DNA from: Trebonia sp963822615
GTDB lineage: Bacteria > Actinomycetota > Actinomycetes > Streptosporangiales > Streptosporangiaceae
Reading direction: 5' to 3'
Length of the DNA stretch: 64,000 bases
NCBI GenBank assembly: GCA_963822615.1
Contig: CAWGIM010000030.1
Location: 92,000 to 155,999, forward strand
The stretch's first letter is position 1. Every line of letters starts with the position of its first letter. Positions 48,196-56,260 of this stretch are shown in pieces. Made by a program: the position numbers and the translations under genes. The notes under the pieces were generated by a model, which was not told the DNA's origin, did not search any database, and saw nothing but the letters and a program-made list of their open reading frames with translations.

Positions 48196-48980
48196 TACTC
48201 GCCGATCGCCGACAGGATGCCGTCCCACAGCCGCGTCCTGGCCGACAGGGCAATGCCCGCGGCGCTGACGCACTCGCCCCACTTCACGTCGTCGTCGCCG
48301 CACAGGTCGGCGAGCATCTGCATGGCCATCGGCGTGTGCTCTTCCTTGTCCACCTGGATGTGCCGGGACAGGTAATCGCAGAAGGCGCCGAGGCGGCCCT
48401 CGCGGCGGCTGACGCCGACGACCTGGTCGAACATGTCGGGTATGAGGTCCTCGCGGCCGAAGGCGAACGCCGCGGCCCTGCCGTGCAGCGGCCCGTTCTC
48501 GATGAAGTCCCAGGTGGTGCCGACGAACTCGGCCGCCGGGGCGGGTACCCGGGCCGCCTTGAGCGCCGCCCGCACCGGCTGGCGGCGGCCGATCTGGGCT
48601 AGGAACGGGTCCACCGTCGCCCGGGAAGCCCCCGCCTCCGACATGCCCGCCAGGTACAGCTCGAAGTGGCTGATGAACCCCTGGCCGAACTCGTCGCTCT
48701 CCTCCACCAGGACGATCTCGTTGATCAGCCGCCGGCTCTCCCTGGCCCCGGTAGGAACCCACGGGACGGTCACCCCGGTCAGTTCCCGCTGGAGGGACTT
48801 CAGGAGCGACATGAAGTCCCAGACCGCGTACACGTGGTTTTCCATGAACACGCGGATCGCGTTGAGCGTACTCAGGTTCCGGTAAATCGGGTGGGAGACG
48901 ACCTTCGACCTCAGCGGCTCGATTTCCTTATTCAGCCATTCAATCTTGGGGTGGCTCTCGGCCCAGTCATAGCGCGACAT
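48195..48980 (-). CDS. DUF3050 family protein, possible heme-oxygenase-like diiron oxidase
   Basis: A 261-residue, all-helical protein matching the DUF3050 family. Candidate metal ligands are spread on several helices: His49, Glu94, His105, Glu161 and the HxxxDxxxH set His207-Asp211-His215. Such a pattern resembles heme-oxygenase-like diiron oxidases (SznF, UndA, BesC, CADD), which oxidise amines or break C-C bonds. It is the first gene of the p-aminobenzoate operon, with GGAGGT 7 bases before the ATG, so it is expressed with PABA synthesis. Oxidation of the aryl amine (to hydroxylamine, nitroso or nitro) is a testable idea, not shown by the sequence. Confidence 0.75.
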   Translation of the reverse strand: MSRYDWAESHPKIEWLNKEIEPLRSKVVSHPIYRNLSTLNAIRVFMENHVYAVWDFMSLLKSLQRELTGVTVPWVPTGARESRRLINEIVLVEESDEFGQGFISHFELYLAGMSEAGASRATVDPFLAQIGRRQPVRAALKAARVPAPAAEFVGTTWDFIENGPLHGRAAAFAFGREDLIPDMFDQVVGVSRREGRLGAFCDYLSRHIQVDKEEHTPMAMQMLADLCGDDDVKWGECVSAAGIALSARTRLWDGILSAIGE

Positions 48981-48987
48981 TTACCGC

Positions 48988-48993
48988 ACCTCC
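48988..48993 (-). promoter_or_regulatory. Ribosome binding site of the DUF3050 gene
   Basis: GGAGGT lies 7 bases before the ATG (48980) and supports that start. Confidence 0.75.
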
Positions 48994-49036
48994 ATCGAGC
49001 AATTGGCAACGCCGTTGAAAATGCCTTTGAGGTTGA

Positions 49037-49139
49037 CCGGTAAAAGCGTGACAGTTTATCCCGTGACTGTCAACGAATGTTTAATTGCGAACGCCGATAG
49101 CGAGCCGGTTAGCGTTCCGGTAAAAGGCGTGAACAGTTT
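49037..49139 (-). promoter_or_regulatory. Direct-repeat control region upstream of the DUF3050-pabAB operon
   Basis: Two copies of a motif that reads CCGGTAAAA-GCGTG-ACAGTTT on the plus strand lie at 49037-49057 and 49117-49139; the second has two extra bases. Their starts are 80 bases apart. Between them a TGACAGT/ACTGTCA inverted repeat with a 10-base gap lies at 49049-49072. The rest of the 48981-49273 gap shows no gene. SARP regulators bind direct repeats, and a SARP gene ends just beyond, so these may be its binding sites (inference). Confidence 0.45.
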
Positions 49140-49273
49140 CCGGCTGAATGGGTGAGCGGAATTCGCGACCGCGCGGCCGCCGCCCGGCGCGGCCCTCGCC
49201 CGTTCATCTGCGGAGGTTCCTCGCTTGGGCGGGCGACGGCGGGAAACGCCGCGCCTTAAGCGCTCCGTCGGGG

Positions 49274-51790
49274 CTAGGTGCACCCGGGTCGGGCCCTGGC
49301 ACGGAGCCGGCCGCCCACGACCCGGGTCCGGGCCAGCTGCTGATCCTCGCGCAAGAAGGGGGCCACGGCCCGCGGGAGCTCCCAGGCGTGCGGGGTGAAC
49401 CCGCCCTTCGCCGCCCGGGTAATCGCGGCCAGGAACCCGCTGCCCTCGGCATGCAGCCAGTCGAGCGCCTCGGCGGGCGAGCGGAACCTGACCGGGGTGA
49501 CCCCGGGCAGCGGGAACGGCAACGGCAGGGGCGCGCGGTGCGGTAGCAGGAATTTCCACGCGCCGCCGATGGTGTGCAGGTAATGATCGAGGAGGCGGTG
49601 CTCGGCCGAGCGCAGCTCGTCGTGGGTCTGCTGGGCCTGAACCGCTTCCGTGGCATACGCGCGCACCAGCTCGTGCGCGCGGTAGCGGCCCGGCACGTGC
49701 TCGGTCAGCAGGTGCTCGTCGCATATCTCGGCCAGCGCGTGACGGGCCTCGCTCAGGGGGACCGCGGCCAGGCTCGCGGCCTCGGGCGCGGTCACCGCGC
49801 CGGCCGGGTGCAGGCCGAGCAGGTAGAAGATCCGCGCCGACCGGGAGGTGAGCCTGGCCGCTGATCGCGAGAACGCCGCGCGCACGCTGGTGGAGGTGTC
49901 TCGCGTGTCCAGCGTGTCGAGCCGGATGCGCGGCTCCCGCAGCCCGGCTGCGAGCTTGGCCAGCGGCTGGCCGGGGTGGCCCGCCGCCTGGGCGACCACG
50001 CTGCTCAGCGCGAGCGGGAGCCCCGAGCAGGCCGCGATGATGTCGTCGACCGCGTGCGCCTCGGCCGTCACCCGGGCCGCGCCGAAGCCGCGGAGCAGCA
50101 GCTCGCGCGATTCCGCGGGGGAGAGGTTCTCCAGGGGCAGCAGCCGGGCGCCGTGCGAGACCGCCAGGCCGGTGAGTCGGTTCCTGCTGGTGACCAGGGC
50201 GAAACAGCCGGGCGGCATCGGCAGCAGCGCCCGGACCTGCTCGGCGCTGCCGGCGTTGTCCAGCAGGACCAGGATCCGCCGGTCTTCTAGCAGGGCATGG
50301 TAGAGGGCCAGCCGGGCGTCCGGGTCGGGCGGTACCGCGTCCCCGGCGACGCCGAGCGCGGTCAGGAACCGCCCGGCCACCTCGGCCGGAGCCAGCTGCT
50401 GGCCGCCCGGACCGTCACCGCGCAGGTCGGCGAACAGCTGGCCGTCGCCGAAGTGATCAGCGACCCGGCGCGTCCAGTAAGCCGCGAGCGATGTCTTCCC
50501 GATCCCTGCTCCCCCGACGATCGCGGCGACCGGGGCGCCGCCCGCGAAGGGCTGTTCGCGCCAGATGTTGTCGAGCAGGGCCAGCTCGTCCTGGAAGCCG
50601 GCGAAGCAGCGCGGCGCGGGCAGCAGCTGACGCGGTGCCCTCCTGGCCGCCCGGTCGCCGCCGGGAGTGGGCTCCGCCTGCTGGAGGGGGGCGCGCAGGC
50701 CCCCGGTGTCCTGCCGCAGCACCCGCAGATGGGCCGCCGCCAGCTCCTCGCCGGGGTCGATCCCGAGCTCGTCGTCCAGCCGTTTCCGCAGGTCCTCGTA
50801 AACCGAGAGGGCCCGGGCCTGTTGGCCGCAGGCGGCCAGCGCGATCATCAGGTGGGCTTGGGCCCGCTCGTTCAGCGGATCGGCCGCGGCCAGTGACTCC
50901 AGCCGCCGCAGCACCATGTCATGCCGGCCGAGGTCGCCCGCGACCTTGGAGAACGACAGCAGCTCGTCGGCCAGCTCATGACGCAACTCGATCAGGGCGG
51001 GATGATCCTGCAGCAAGATCAGGTCAGCGCACGGCTCGTCGTGGCAGAGCTGGAACGCCCGCTCGTACAGCCGGCAGGCGTTCAGGCGGTCGCCGGCCTT
51101 CCTGGCCTCGGCCGCGCGCCGGGCCAGCTCGCGGAAGGCCGCGAGGTCGAGCTCGGCCGCGCTCGCGGACAGCGTGTAGGCCCCACGGGCCCGGGTCAGT
51201 CGGGGCGCCTGGCCGCCGCCTTCCGCTGCCCGCAGCGTCCGGCGCAGGCGGCTCACCCAGGCCAGGGCGGGGTCACGGCTCGAGCGGGCCCACTGCTCGC
51301 CGTAAAGGAGGGTCGATATGGCTTCCGGCCGCACCGGCAGGCCGTGGCGGATCGCGAGCAGCCCGAGCACTACCCGCTGCGCGTCGGACCCGATATCGAC
51401 TGGCTCGCCGCCCATCCAGACCGCGACCGGGCCGAGCACGGCGATCCATAGCGTTTTCCCCGTGGTTTCCGGTCGTGTCGCGGTGACCTGGCCGCCGGTG
51501 GCTGCGGTCGGGCGCGCGCTTTCCCTGAGCTCCCGGGCTTGCTCGGGACTGAGGCGGAGGGCCTCGGCCATCGCCGCTAGCGACCGTGGCCGAGGCGATG
51601 ATCTGCGCCCTTGCTCAAGATCACGGATTGCGGCAACCGACAGGCCGCTCTTGACCGCGAGTTCTCGCTGGGTAAGGCCAGCATTCCGACGAAACTCACT
51701 GAGTAGGGCGCCGATTGACGGCGATTTCCGCTCTTGAATCCCGGTGCTAGCCGCGTATTCGGTAGCCGGGATGGCCTGAAGTTGCCGCAT
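49274..51790 (-). CDS. SARP/AfsR-family regulator with N-terminal XRE helix-turn-helix, C-terminally short
   Basis: The 838-residue protein has an XRE-type helix-turn-helix (about 25-85, LTQRELAVKSGLSVAAIRDLEQG), an OmpR-like DNA-binding domain (about 115-215), a bacterial transcriptional activator domain (about 220-365) and an NB-ARC ATPase (P-loop GGAGIGKTS). The usual C-terminal TPR sensor of AfsR-like proteins is missing: homology stops at AVAPFL, followed by an Arg-rich tail, which suggests truncation or a frame break near 49320. I chose ATG 51790, with GGGAGG 11 bases upstream; an earlier TTG at 51826 is less likely. It is a probable pathway activator, divergent from the StrR-like gene. 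Confidence 0.85.
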   Translation of the reverse strand: MRQLQAIPATEYAASTGIQERKSPSIGALLSEFRRNAGLTQRELAVKSGLSVAAIRDLEQGRRSSPRPRSLAAMAEALRLSPEQARELRESARPTAATGGQVTATRPETTGKTLWIAVLGPVAVWMGGEPVDIGSDAQRVVLGLLAIRHGLPVRPEAISTLLYGEQWARSSRDPALAWVSRLRRTLRAAEGGGQAPRLTRARGAYTLSASAAELDLAAFRELARRAAEARKAGDRLNACRLYERAFQLCHDEPCADLILLQDHPALIELRHELADELLSFSKVAGDLGRHDMVLRRLESLAAADPLNERAQAHLMIALAACGQQARALSVYEDLRKRLDDELGIDPGEELAAAHLRVLRQDTGGLRAPLQQAEPTPGGDRAARRAPRQLLPAPRCFAGFQDELALLDNIWREQPFAGGAPVAAIVGGAGIGKTSLAAYWTRRVADHFGDGQLFADLRGDGPGGQQLAPAEVAGRFLTALGVAGDAVPPDPDARLALYHALLEDRRILVLLDNAGSAEQVRALLPMPPGCFALVTSRNRLTGLAVSHGARLLPLENLSPAESRELLLRGFGAARVTAEAHAVDDIIAACSGLPLALSSVVAQAAGHPGQPLAKLAAGLREPRIRLDTLDTRDTSTSVRAAFSRSAARLTSRSARIFYLLGLHPAGAVTAPEAASLAAVPLSEARHALAEICDEHLLTEHVPGRYRAHELVRAYATEAVQAQQTHDELRSAEHRLLDHYLHTIGGAWKFLLPHRAPLPLPFPLPGVTPVRFRSPAEALDWLHAEGSGFLAAITRAAKGGFTPHAWELPRAVAPFLREDQQLARTRVVGGRLRARARPGCT

Positions 51791-51859
51791 TCTTACAGAT
51801 GCCTCCCGTTTATACCGGTTGGGCAACTACGTACGGGAACCGTCGCGCGATAGGGCCCT

Positions 51860-51888
51860 ATTTAACCCGTTTGGGGATCAAACAGCAA
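51860..51888 (-). promoter_or_regulatory. Promoter candidate of the SARP gene
   Basis: On the minus strand TTGCTG (51883-51888) and TTAAAT (51860-51865) are 17 bases apart. They lie about 70 bases before the ATG and just upstream of the TAGGGCCCTA palindrome, which could act as operator. Confidence 0.4.
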
Positions 51889-51945
51889 TTCGGCATCACC
51901 GGGAGCGGTCGGGCGGTGGTTTCATGAGTCCGGCTCGCGTCCAAA

Positions 51946-51960
51946 TGAGGAAATTCCTCA
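51946..51960. promoter_or_regulatory. 15-bp palindrome, operator candidate
   Basis: TGAGGAA-A-TTCCTCA is a perfect inverted repeat in a low-GC patch between divergent regulator genes. Its position fits a dimeric regulator; which one binds is unknown. Confidence 0.4.
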
Positions 51961-52252
51961 GACAGCCGGGCCCTCGGCCGCTGGCCCCGGCCGGGCCAGC
52001 CCGGCGAAGGCGGCCGGGGTGCCGTAGTACGGCATCCCGGCCGTTAAAAACGCATGGGGATCGCCGCCGTATTCAGCCTGCAGGCCCGCACTAGCAGGGG
52101 AAACTGCGCGCTTCGGGTACGGCAGCGCGGTGCGTGACGGCGAGTGCCCGCGATTCCCGTGCCCATGCCAGGCTGAAAAGCGTCGGACATCGTGGTCACT
52201 GGCGACCCGCGAGCGCTTACCCACGACATGCGAGAGGATTCAACTGACGGTG

Positions 52253-53251
52253 ATGCCTGACCCGACCGCTGAGCAGCCAGGAAAGCAGCCTTCCACCGCG
52301 TCGGAAGAAGTCTCCGTCCCGGTCGGGTCGATACGGCTCGGGGACTCCCCCCGGCTGAACGGGGAGGACCGGGCGCATATCGCACGGCTGGCCGAGGCCG
52401 ACGCCGAGCTTCCGCCCATCCTGGTGGACCGGCGGACAATGAAGGTCATCGACGGGATGCACCGCCTGCGGGCGGCCGCTCTGCAGGGGCGGGCGACCAT
52501 CAAGGTCGTCTTCTTCGACGGCCGCCCGGCCGAAGTGTTCATCCGCGCGGTCAAGGAGAACATCGCCCACGGGCTGCCGCTGTCGCAGGCCGACCGCCAT
52601 GCCGCCGCTGCCCGCATCATGGCCTCGCACCCGCACATGTCCGACCGTGCCATCGGAGAAGCCGCAGGCCTGGCCGCCAAGACGGTCGCCAGGATCCGGC
52701 GCTCGGGTGGCGCGGCGTCGCAGTCGAGCACCCGCGTCGGGAAAGACGGCCGGGCCCGGCCGCTGAACGGTGAGGACGGCCGGCTGCGGGCGGCGGAGGT
52801 CCTCGCCCAGTACCCGGACGCCTCGCTGCGCGAAGTCGCCAGGACCGTCGGCATCGCGCCGGCGACGGTGATGGACGTACGCAACCGGCTCGCCCGGGGC
52901 GAGCCGCCGGTGCTCAGCCGGGACCGTGAGGGCGGTGCCAGCCCCCGGGTCCCGGCCCAGCCCGGGCCGCGCGGCCATCTCCCGCTGCGGCCGGGCCAGG
53001 CCCGGCCATTGCCCGCGGCCACCGTGGAAAAGCTGCTGCGCGACCCGTCGCTCCGCAACAACGATTACGGCAGGCAGCTTCTGCACCTCCTGCAGACGAC
53101 AGCGGGCGGGACGGACCAGTTGCTGCAGCGAAGCACTCTCGTGCCGTCGCACTGCGCGCACATAGTCGCCGGGGTTGCCCAGCAATACGCGGAGGCCTGG
53201 CAGGATTTCGCGGCCGAACTCACCGAGCGCGGCCGCAGCGCCGGCCACTGA
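52253..53251 (+). CDS. StrR/NovG-like ParB-domain transcriptional regulator
   Basis: A 332-residue protein. Residues 20-110 form a ParB/sulfiredoxin-type domain (VPVGSIRLG, ILVDRRTMKVIDGMHRL, VKENIAHGLPL). A helix-turn-helix part follows (SDRAIGEAAGLAAKTVARIRR), with a second similar segment (SLREVARTVGIAPATVMDVRN). This is the layout of StrR-type activators of antibiotic clusters, and not of chromosome-partition ParB, which would sit beside parA. GAGAGG lies upstream. ATG 52253 and GTG 52250 are both possible starts. It is likely a pathway-specific activator working with the SARP protein. Confidence 0.82.
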   Translation: MPDPTAEQPGKQPSTASEEVSVPVGSIRLGDSPRLNGEDRAHIARLAEADAELPPILVDRRTMKVIDGMHRLRAAALQGRATIKVVFFDGRPAEVFIRAVKENIAHGLPLSQADRHAAAARIMASHPHMSDRAIGEAAGLAAKTVARIRRSGGAASQSSTRVGKDGRARPLNGEDGRLRAAEVLAQYPDASLREVARTVGIAPATVMDVRNRLARGEPPVLSRDREGGASPRVPAQPGPRGHLPLRPGQARPLPAATVEKLLRDPSLRNNDYGRQLLHLLQTTAGGTDQLLQRSTLVPSHCAHIVAGVAQQYAEAWQDFAAELTERGRSAGH

Positions 53252-53260
53252 GGCGGCAGG

Positions 53261-53285
53261 CCGCGGAGGCTATGGGGCCTCGCGG
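53261..53285 (+). terminator. Hairpin after the StrR-like gene
   Basis: An imperfect stem (CCGC(G)GAGGC / GCCTCGCGG) starts 10 bases after the stop. There is no T-run, so it is only a possible terminator, of the kind common in GC-rich actinomycetes. Confidence 0.35.
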
Positions 53286-53382
53286 CTAACGGTCACCGGA
53301 TGATAGGACTAGTAACAGGAGGATTCGCGCAGCTGTTCAAATTCAGTGTCGCCGTACCGGTGCAGCCCGAGGAGAACCATTA

Positions 53383-54738
53383 ATGCGCGCAGTCGCGGCC
53401 GACCCAACGCTGGCCGACTTCAATCAGCTCATCTGGTGGATGGTGCTGCTGAAAACCGGGATAATTTTCGTCTTCCTGTTGCTGACGACGACTTTGATGA
53501 TCTGGTTCGAACGGCGGGTTATCGGCCGCATGCAGAATCGCCCCGGACCGAACCGGGCTGGTCCCTGGGGCCTTCTTCAGCCTATCGCCGACGCCCTCAA
53601 GCTCCCGCTCAAGGAAGACATCGTCCCCACCCGCGTCGACAAGCTGGTGTTCGCAGTCGCGCCTGCCCTCGCGGGCGCGATCTCGTTTGTCGGCTTTGCC
53701 GTCATCCCGTGGGGCCCCGAGGTGTCGATCTTTCACCACCGCACGCCGCTACAGCTCGCCGACCTGCCGGTCAGCGTACTGCTGATCCTGGCCATGAGCT
53801 CGATCGGCGTCTACGGCATCGTGCTGGCGGGCTGGGCCTCCCGGTCGCCGTACGCCCTGCTCGGCGCGCTGCGCTCCACCGCCCAGGTCATCAGCTACGA
53901 GATCGCCATGGGACTGTCGTTCGTGCCGGTCTTCCTGTACGCGGGCTCGCTGTCCACCAGCGCGATCGTGACCGCCCAGGCCCACTTCTGGTACGCGTGG
54001 ACGCTGCCCGTGTCGTTCCTCGTCTACCTGGTGACGATGGTCGGCGAGACCAACCGGGTCCCGTTCGACCTGCCCGAGGGCGAGGGCGAGATCGTGGCCG
54101 GGCACATGACCGAGTACTCCTCGATGAAGTTCATGATGTTCTTCCTGGCCGAGTACATCAACATGACCACCGTCTCCGCGCTCGCCACCACGCTGTTCCT
54201 CGGCGGCTGGCGCGCACCGTGGCCGCTCAGCCTCATCGGTCCCGGCGTCAACCAGGGCTGGTGGCCGGTTCTCTGGTTCCTGCTCAAGGTCTCGGCCCTG
54301 CTGTTCGGCTACGTCTGGCTGCGCGGCTCGCTGCCCCGCACCCGCTACGACCAGCTGATGGCGCTCGGCTGGAAGATCCTCATCCCGCTGTCGATCGTCT
54401 GGATCCTGCTCATTGCGACGATCAAGGACTGGCGGAGCGACAGTCATTCTCCGGTGCCGTACGCGGTGGGCGGCCTTGTCCTTATCCTGATCGTGCTGAT
54501 GTTCAAGTTCTGGGATAACGCCGGGCGGCGGCGGGCGGCGCTGATCGAGGAACCGCCTGCGGTGACGCCGCAGACCCAGGAGCTGGCCGAGCTGGAGACG
54601 GGGGCCCGGGCGCGGTTCCCGGTGCCGCCGCTCGACCTGCCGCACTACCACGGCCTGCCGCCCGCGGACGAGCAAGCGGGGCCTGCCGCCGAGCCCGTCG
54701 GATCGGGAAACCGGGATGGCCGGGACCACGCTGGCTAG
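53383..54738 (+). CDS. nuoH: Solitary NADH-quinone oxidoreductase subunit H (complex I quinone-site subunit)
   Basis: A 451-residue membrane protein with all landmarks of NuoH/ND1: FERRVIGRMQNRPGPNRAGP, LLQPIADALKL, the matrix-side loop GETNRVPFDLPEGEGE followed by MTEYSSMKF, and eight or nine transmembrane segments. A Pro/Glu-rich C-terminal extension of about 60 residues is usual in actinobacterial NuoH. GAGGAG lies 9 bases before the ATG. No other nuo gene is near, whereas nuoH normally lies inside the nuoA-N operon. NuoH lines the quinone channel where piericidin-type inhibitors bind, so this copy may be an inhibitor-tolerant second subunit. That is inference; it could also be a relic of an operon break. 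Confidence 0.93.
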   Translation: MRAVAADPTLADFNQLIWWMVLLKTGIIFVFLLLTTTLMIWFERRVIGRMQNRPGPNRAGPWGLLQPIADALKLPLKEDIVPTRVDKLVFAVAPALAGAISFVGFAVIPWGPEVSIFHHRTPLQLADLPVSVLLILAMSSIGVYGIVLAGWASRSPYALLGALRSTAQVISYEIAMGLSFVPVFLYAGSLSTSAIVTAQAHFWYAWTLPVSFLVYLVTMVGETNRVPFDLPEGEGEIVAGHMTEYSSMKFMMFFLAEYINMTTVSALATTLFLGGWRAPWPLSLIGPGVNQGWWPVLWFLLKVSALLFGYVWLRGSLPRTRYDQLMALGWKILIPLSIVWILLIATIKDWRSDSHSPVPYAVGGLVLILIVLMFKFWDNAGRRRAALIEEPPAVTPQTQELAELETGARARFPVPPLDLPHYHGLPPADEQAGPAAEPVGSGNRDGRDHAG

Positions 54739-55598
54739 CCCCCGGCTGCTGGCCCTGAGTGACCTGCACGTGGCCTTTTCCGACAACCGGGAGCTCATCG
54801 AGCGGCTGCGCCCGGAACGCGCTGACGACTGGCTTCTCCTGGCCGGCGACGTCGGCGAGCTGTACGCGGACATCGAGTGGACGCTGCGCACGCTCAGCGA
54901 GCGGTTCAGCCGGGTCGTGTGGGTTCCCGGCAACCACGACCTCTGGACGCACCGCGACGACCCGGTGCGGCTGCGCGGGGTGGCCCGGTACCGAGCACCT
55001 GGTCGAGCTGTGCCGCCGGCTGGGGGTGGTCACCCCGGAAGATCCCTACCCGGTGTGGCCGGGTCCGGGCGGGCCGGTGACCGTGATCCCCCTGTTCCTG
55101 CTGTACGACTACTCCTTCCGGCCCGCCGGGGCCGAGACCAAGGAACAAGGCCTGGCCCGTGCCTACGACACCGGCGTGGTCTGCACCGACGAGATGCTGT
55201 TGCACCCCGACCCGTACCCCAGCCGCGAAGCCTGGTGCTGGGCCCGGATCGCGGCCACTGAGCGCCGCCTGGCCGAGCGCGACCCGGCCCTCCCGGTTGT
55301 CTTCGTGAACCACTACCCGCTGGTCCGCGAGCCGACCGACGTGCTGCGCTACCCGCAGTTCGCCCAGTGGTGCGGCACGACCCGCACCGCTGACTGGCAC
55401 CTGAAGTACAACGCGGCCGCCGTCGTCTACGGCCACCTCCATATCCCCCGGGTGACCTGGTACGACGGGGTCAGGTTCGTCGAGGCCTCGCTGGGTTACC
55501 CGCGGGAGTGGCGGCGCTGGGCCGGGCGACCCGGCCTCCCCGAGCCAGGTGTACCGCGGCAGGTCCTTCCGCTGCCGCCGGATGACCCGCGGCCATGA
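54716..55598 (+). CDS. Metallophosphoesterase (calcineurin-like; frameshifted)
   Basis: All metal-binding motifs are present in order: SDLH, GDVGE, GNHDLW, VNHYPL and GHLH. The first part reads in one frame to about 54990, and the rest continues in another frame to 55598, giving about 290 residues. The start lies inside the end of nuoH (23-base overlap), and its stop overlaps the phosphopantetheinyl transferase start as ATGA. The pair probably forms a housekeeping unit. The substrate is unknown. Confidence 0.85.
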
Positions 55599-56260
55599 TC
55601 GGCCAGATCTTGCCGGCCGCGGTCGCGGCGGCGGAGGAGTTCGGTGACGTCCTCGACGCCGTGCTGTTCCCCGAGGAGGAAGCGGCGGTCGCCAACGCGG
55701 TGGACAAGCGGCGCCGGGAGTTCACCACCGCCCGGGCCTGCGCCCGGCGGGCGCTGGCCGAGCTGGGCTGGCCGGCGGTGCCGATCGCGCCCGGGCCGCG
55801 CGGCGCGCCGGGCTGGCCGCCCGGCGTGGTCGGCAGCATCACCCACTGCGCCGGCTACCGCGCGGCCGCGGTCGCCCGGGAGCGCGAGGTGGTCACGCTC
55901 GGCCTGGACGCCGAGCCGCACGACCAGCTGCCGGCCGGGGTGCTGGCCGCGGTTTCCTCCGGGCCGGAGCGGGACCGCCTGGACGCACTGGCCGCCAAGC
56001 GGCCAGACGTGCACTGGGACCGCATGCTGTTCTGCGTGAAGGAATCGGTCTACAAGGCATGGTTCCCGCTGACCCGGCGCTGGCTCGGCTTCGAGGATGC
56101 CTCGGTCGACATCGACCCGGAGGCCGGCACGTTCACCGCGCGGCTGCTGGTCCCCGGGCCCAGCCTGAACGGGGCCGAGGTCGATCAGTTCGACGGCCGC
56201 TGGCTGGTCAGCAACGGCCTGATCGTGACCGCGATCGCGGTCACCGCCGGGGAACCGTGA
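55595..56260 (+). CDS. Sfp-type 4'-phosphopantetheinyl transferase
   Basis: The 221-residue protein has the family motifs GSITHC, VTLGLDAE and FCVKESVYKAWFPL, with the Asp and the two Glu residues that bind magnesium. It transfers the phosphopantetheine arm of CoA to carrier proteins. The cluster encodes six PKS ACPs in this window and two free carrier proteins, so this enzyme could activate them, although the gene is coupled to the metallophosphoesterase and may serve other pathways. Its 3' end overlaps the convergent DUF4185-like gene by 20 bases. Confidence 0.92.
   Translation: MIGQILPAAVAAAEEFGDVLDAVLFPEEEAAVANAVDKRRREFTTARACARRALAELGWPAVPIAPGPRGAPGWPPGVVGSITHCAGYRAAAVAREREVVTLGLDAEPHDQLPAGVLAAVSSGPERDRLDALAAKRPDVHWDRMLFCVKESVYKAWFPLTRRWLGFEDASVDIDPEAGTFTARLLVPGPSLNGAEVDQFDGRWLVSNGLIVTAIAVTAGEP

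Larger units (their letters stand above)
51791..52252. promoter_or_regulatory. Divergent intergenic region between the two regulator genes
   Basis: About 460 bases without a supported gene. It holds a perfect palindrome TAGGGCCCTA (51851-51860), a 15-base palindrome TGAGGAAATTCCTCA (51946-51960) and a minus-strand promoter candidate. Part of it (51960-52200) looks like GC-rich, possibly decayed coding sequence, but no homology is recognisable. It should carry the promoters of both regulator genes. Confidence 0.6.

Noticed and set aside
48195..48980. True heme oxygenase
   Set aside because: Only the helical fold type is suggested; the ligand pattern fits a non-heme diiron site better, and the context is aminobenzoate synthesis.
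49056..49273. Small open frame after the SARP gene as a separate gene
   Set aside because: No start with ribosome site and no recognisable domain; the region holds repeats that look regulatory.
52253..53251. ParB chromosome- or plasmid-partition gene
   Set aside because: No parA, no parS-like sites, and the domain order and motifs fit StrR/NovG-type pathway activators better.
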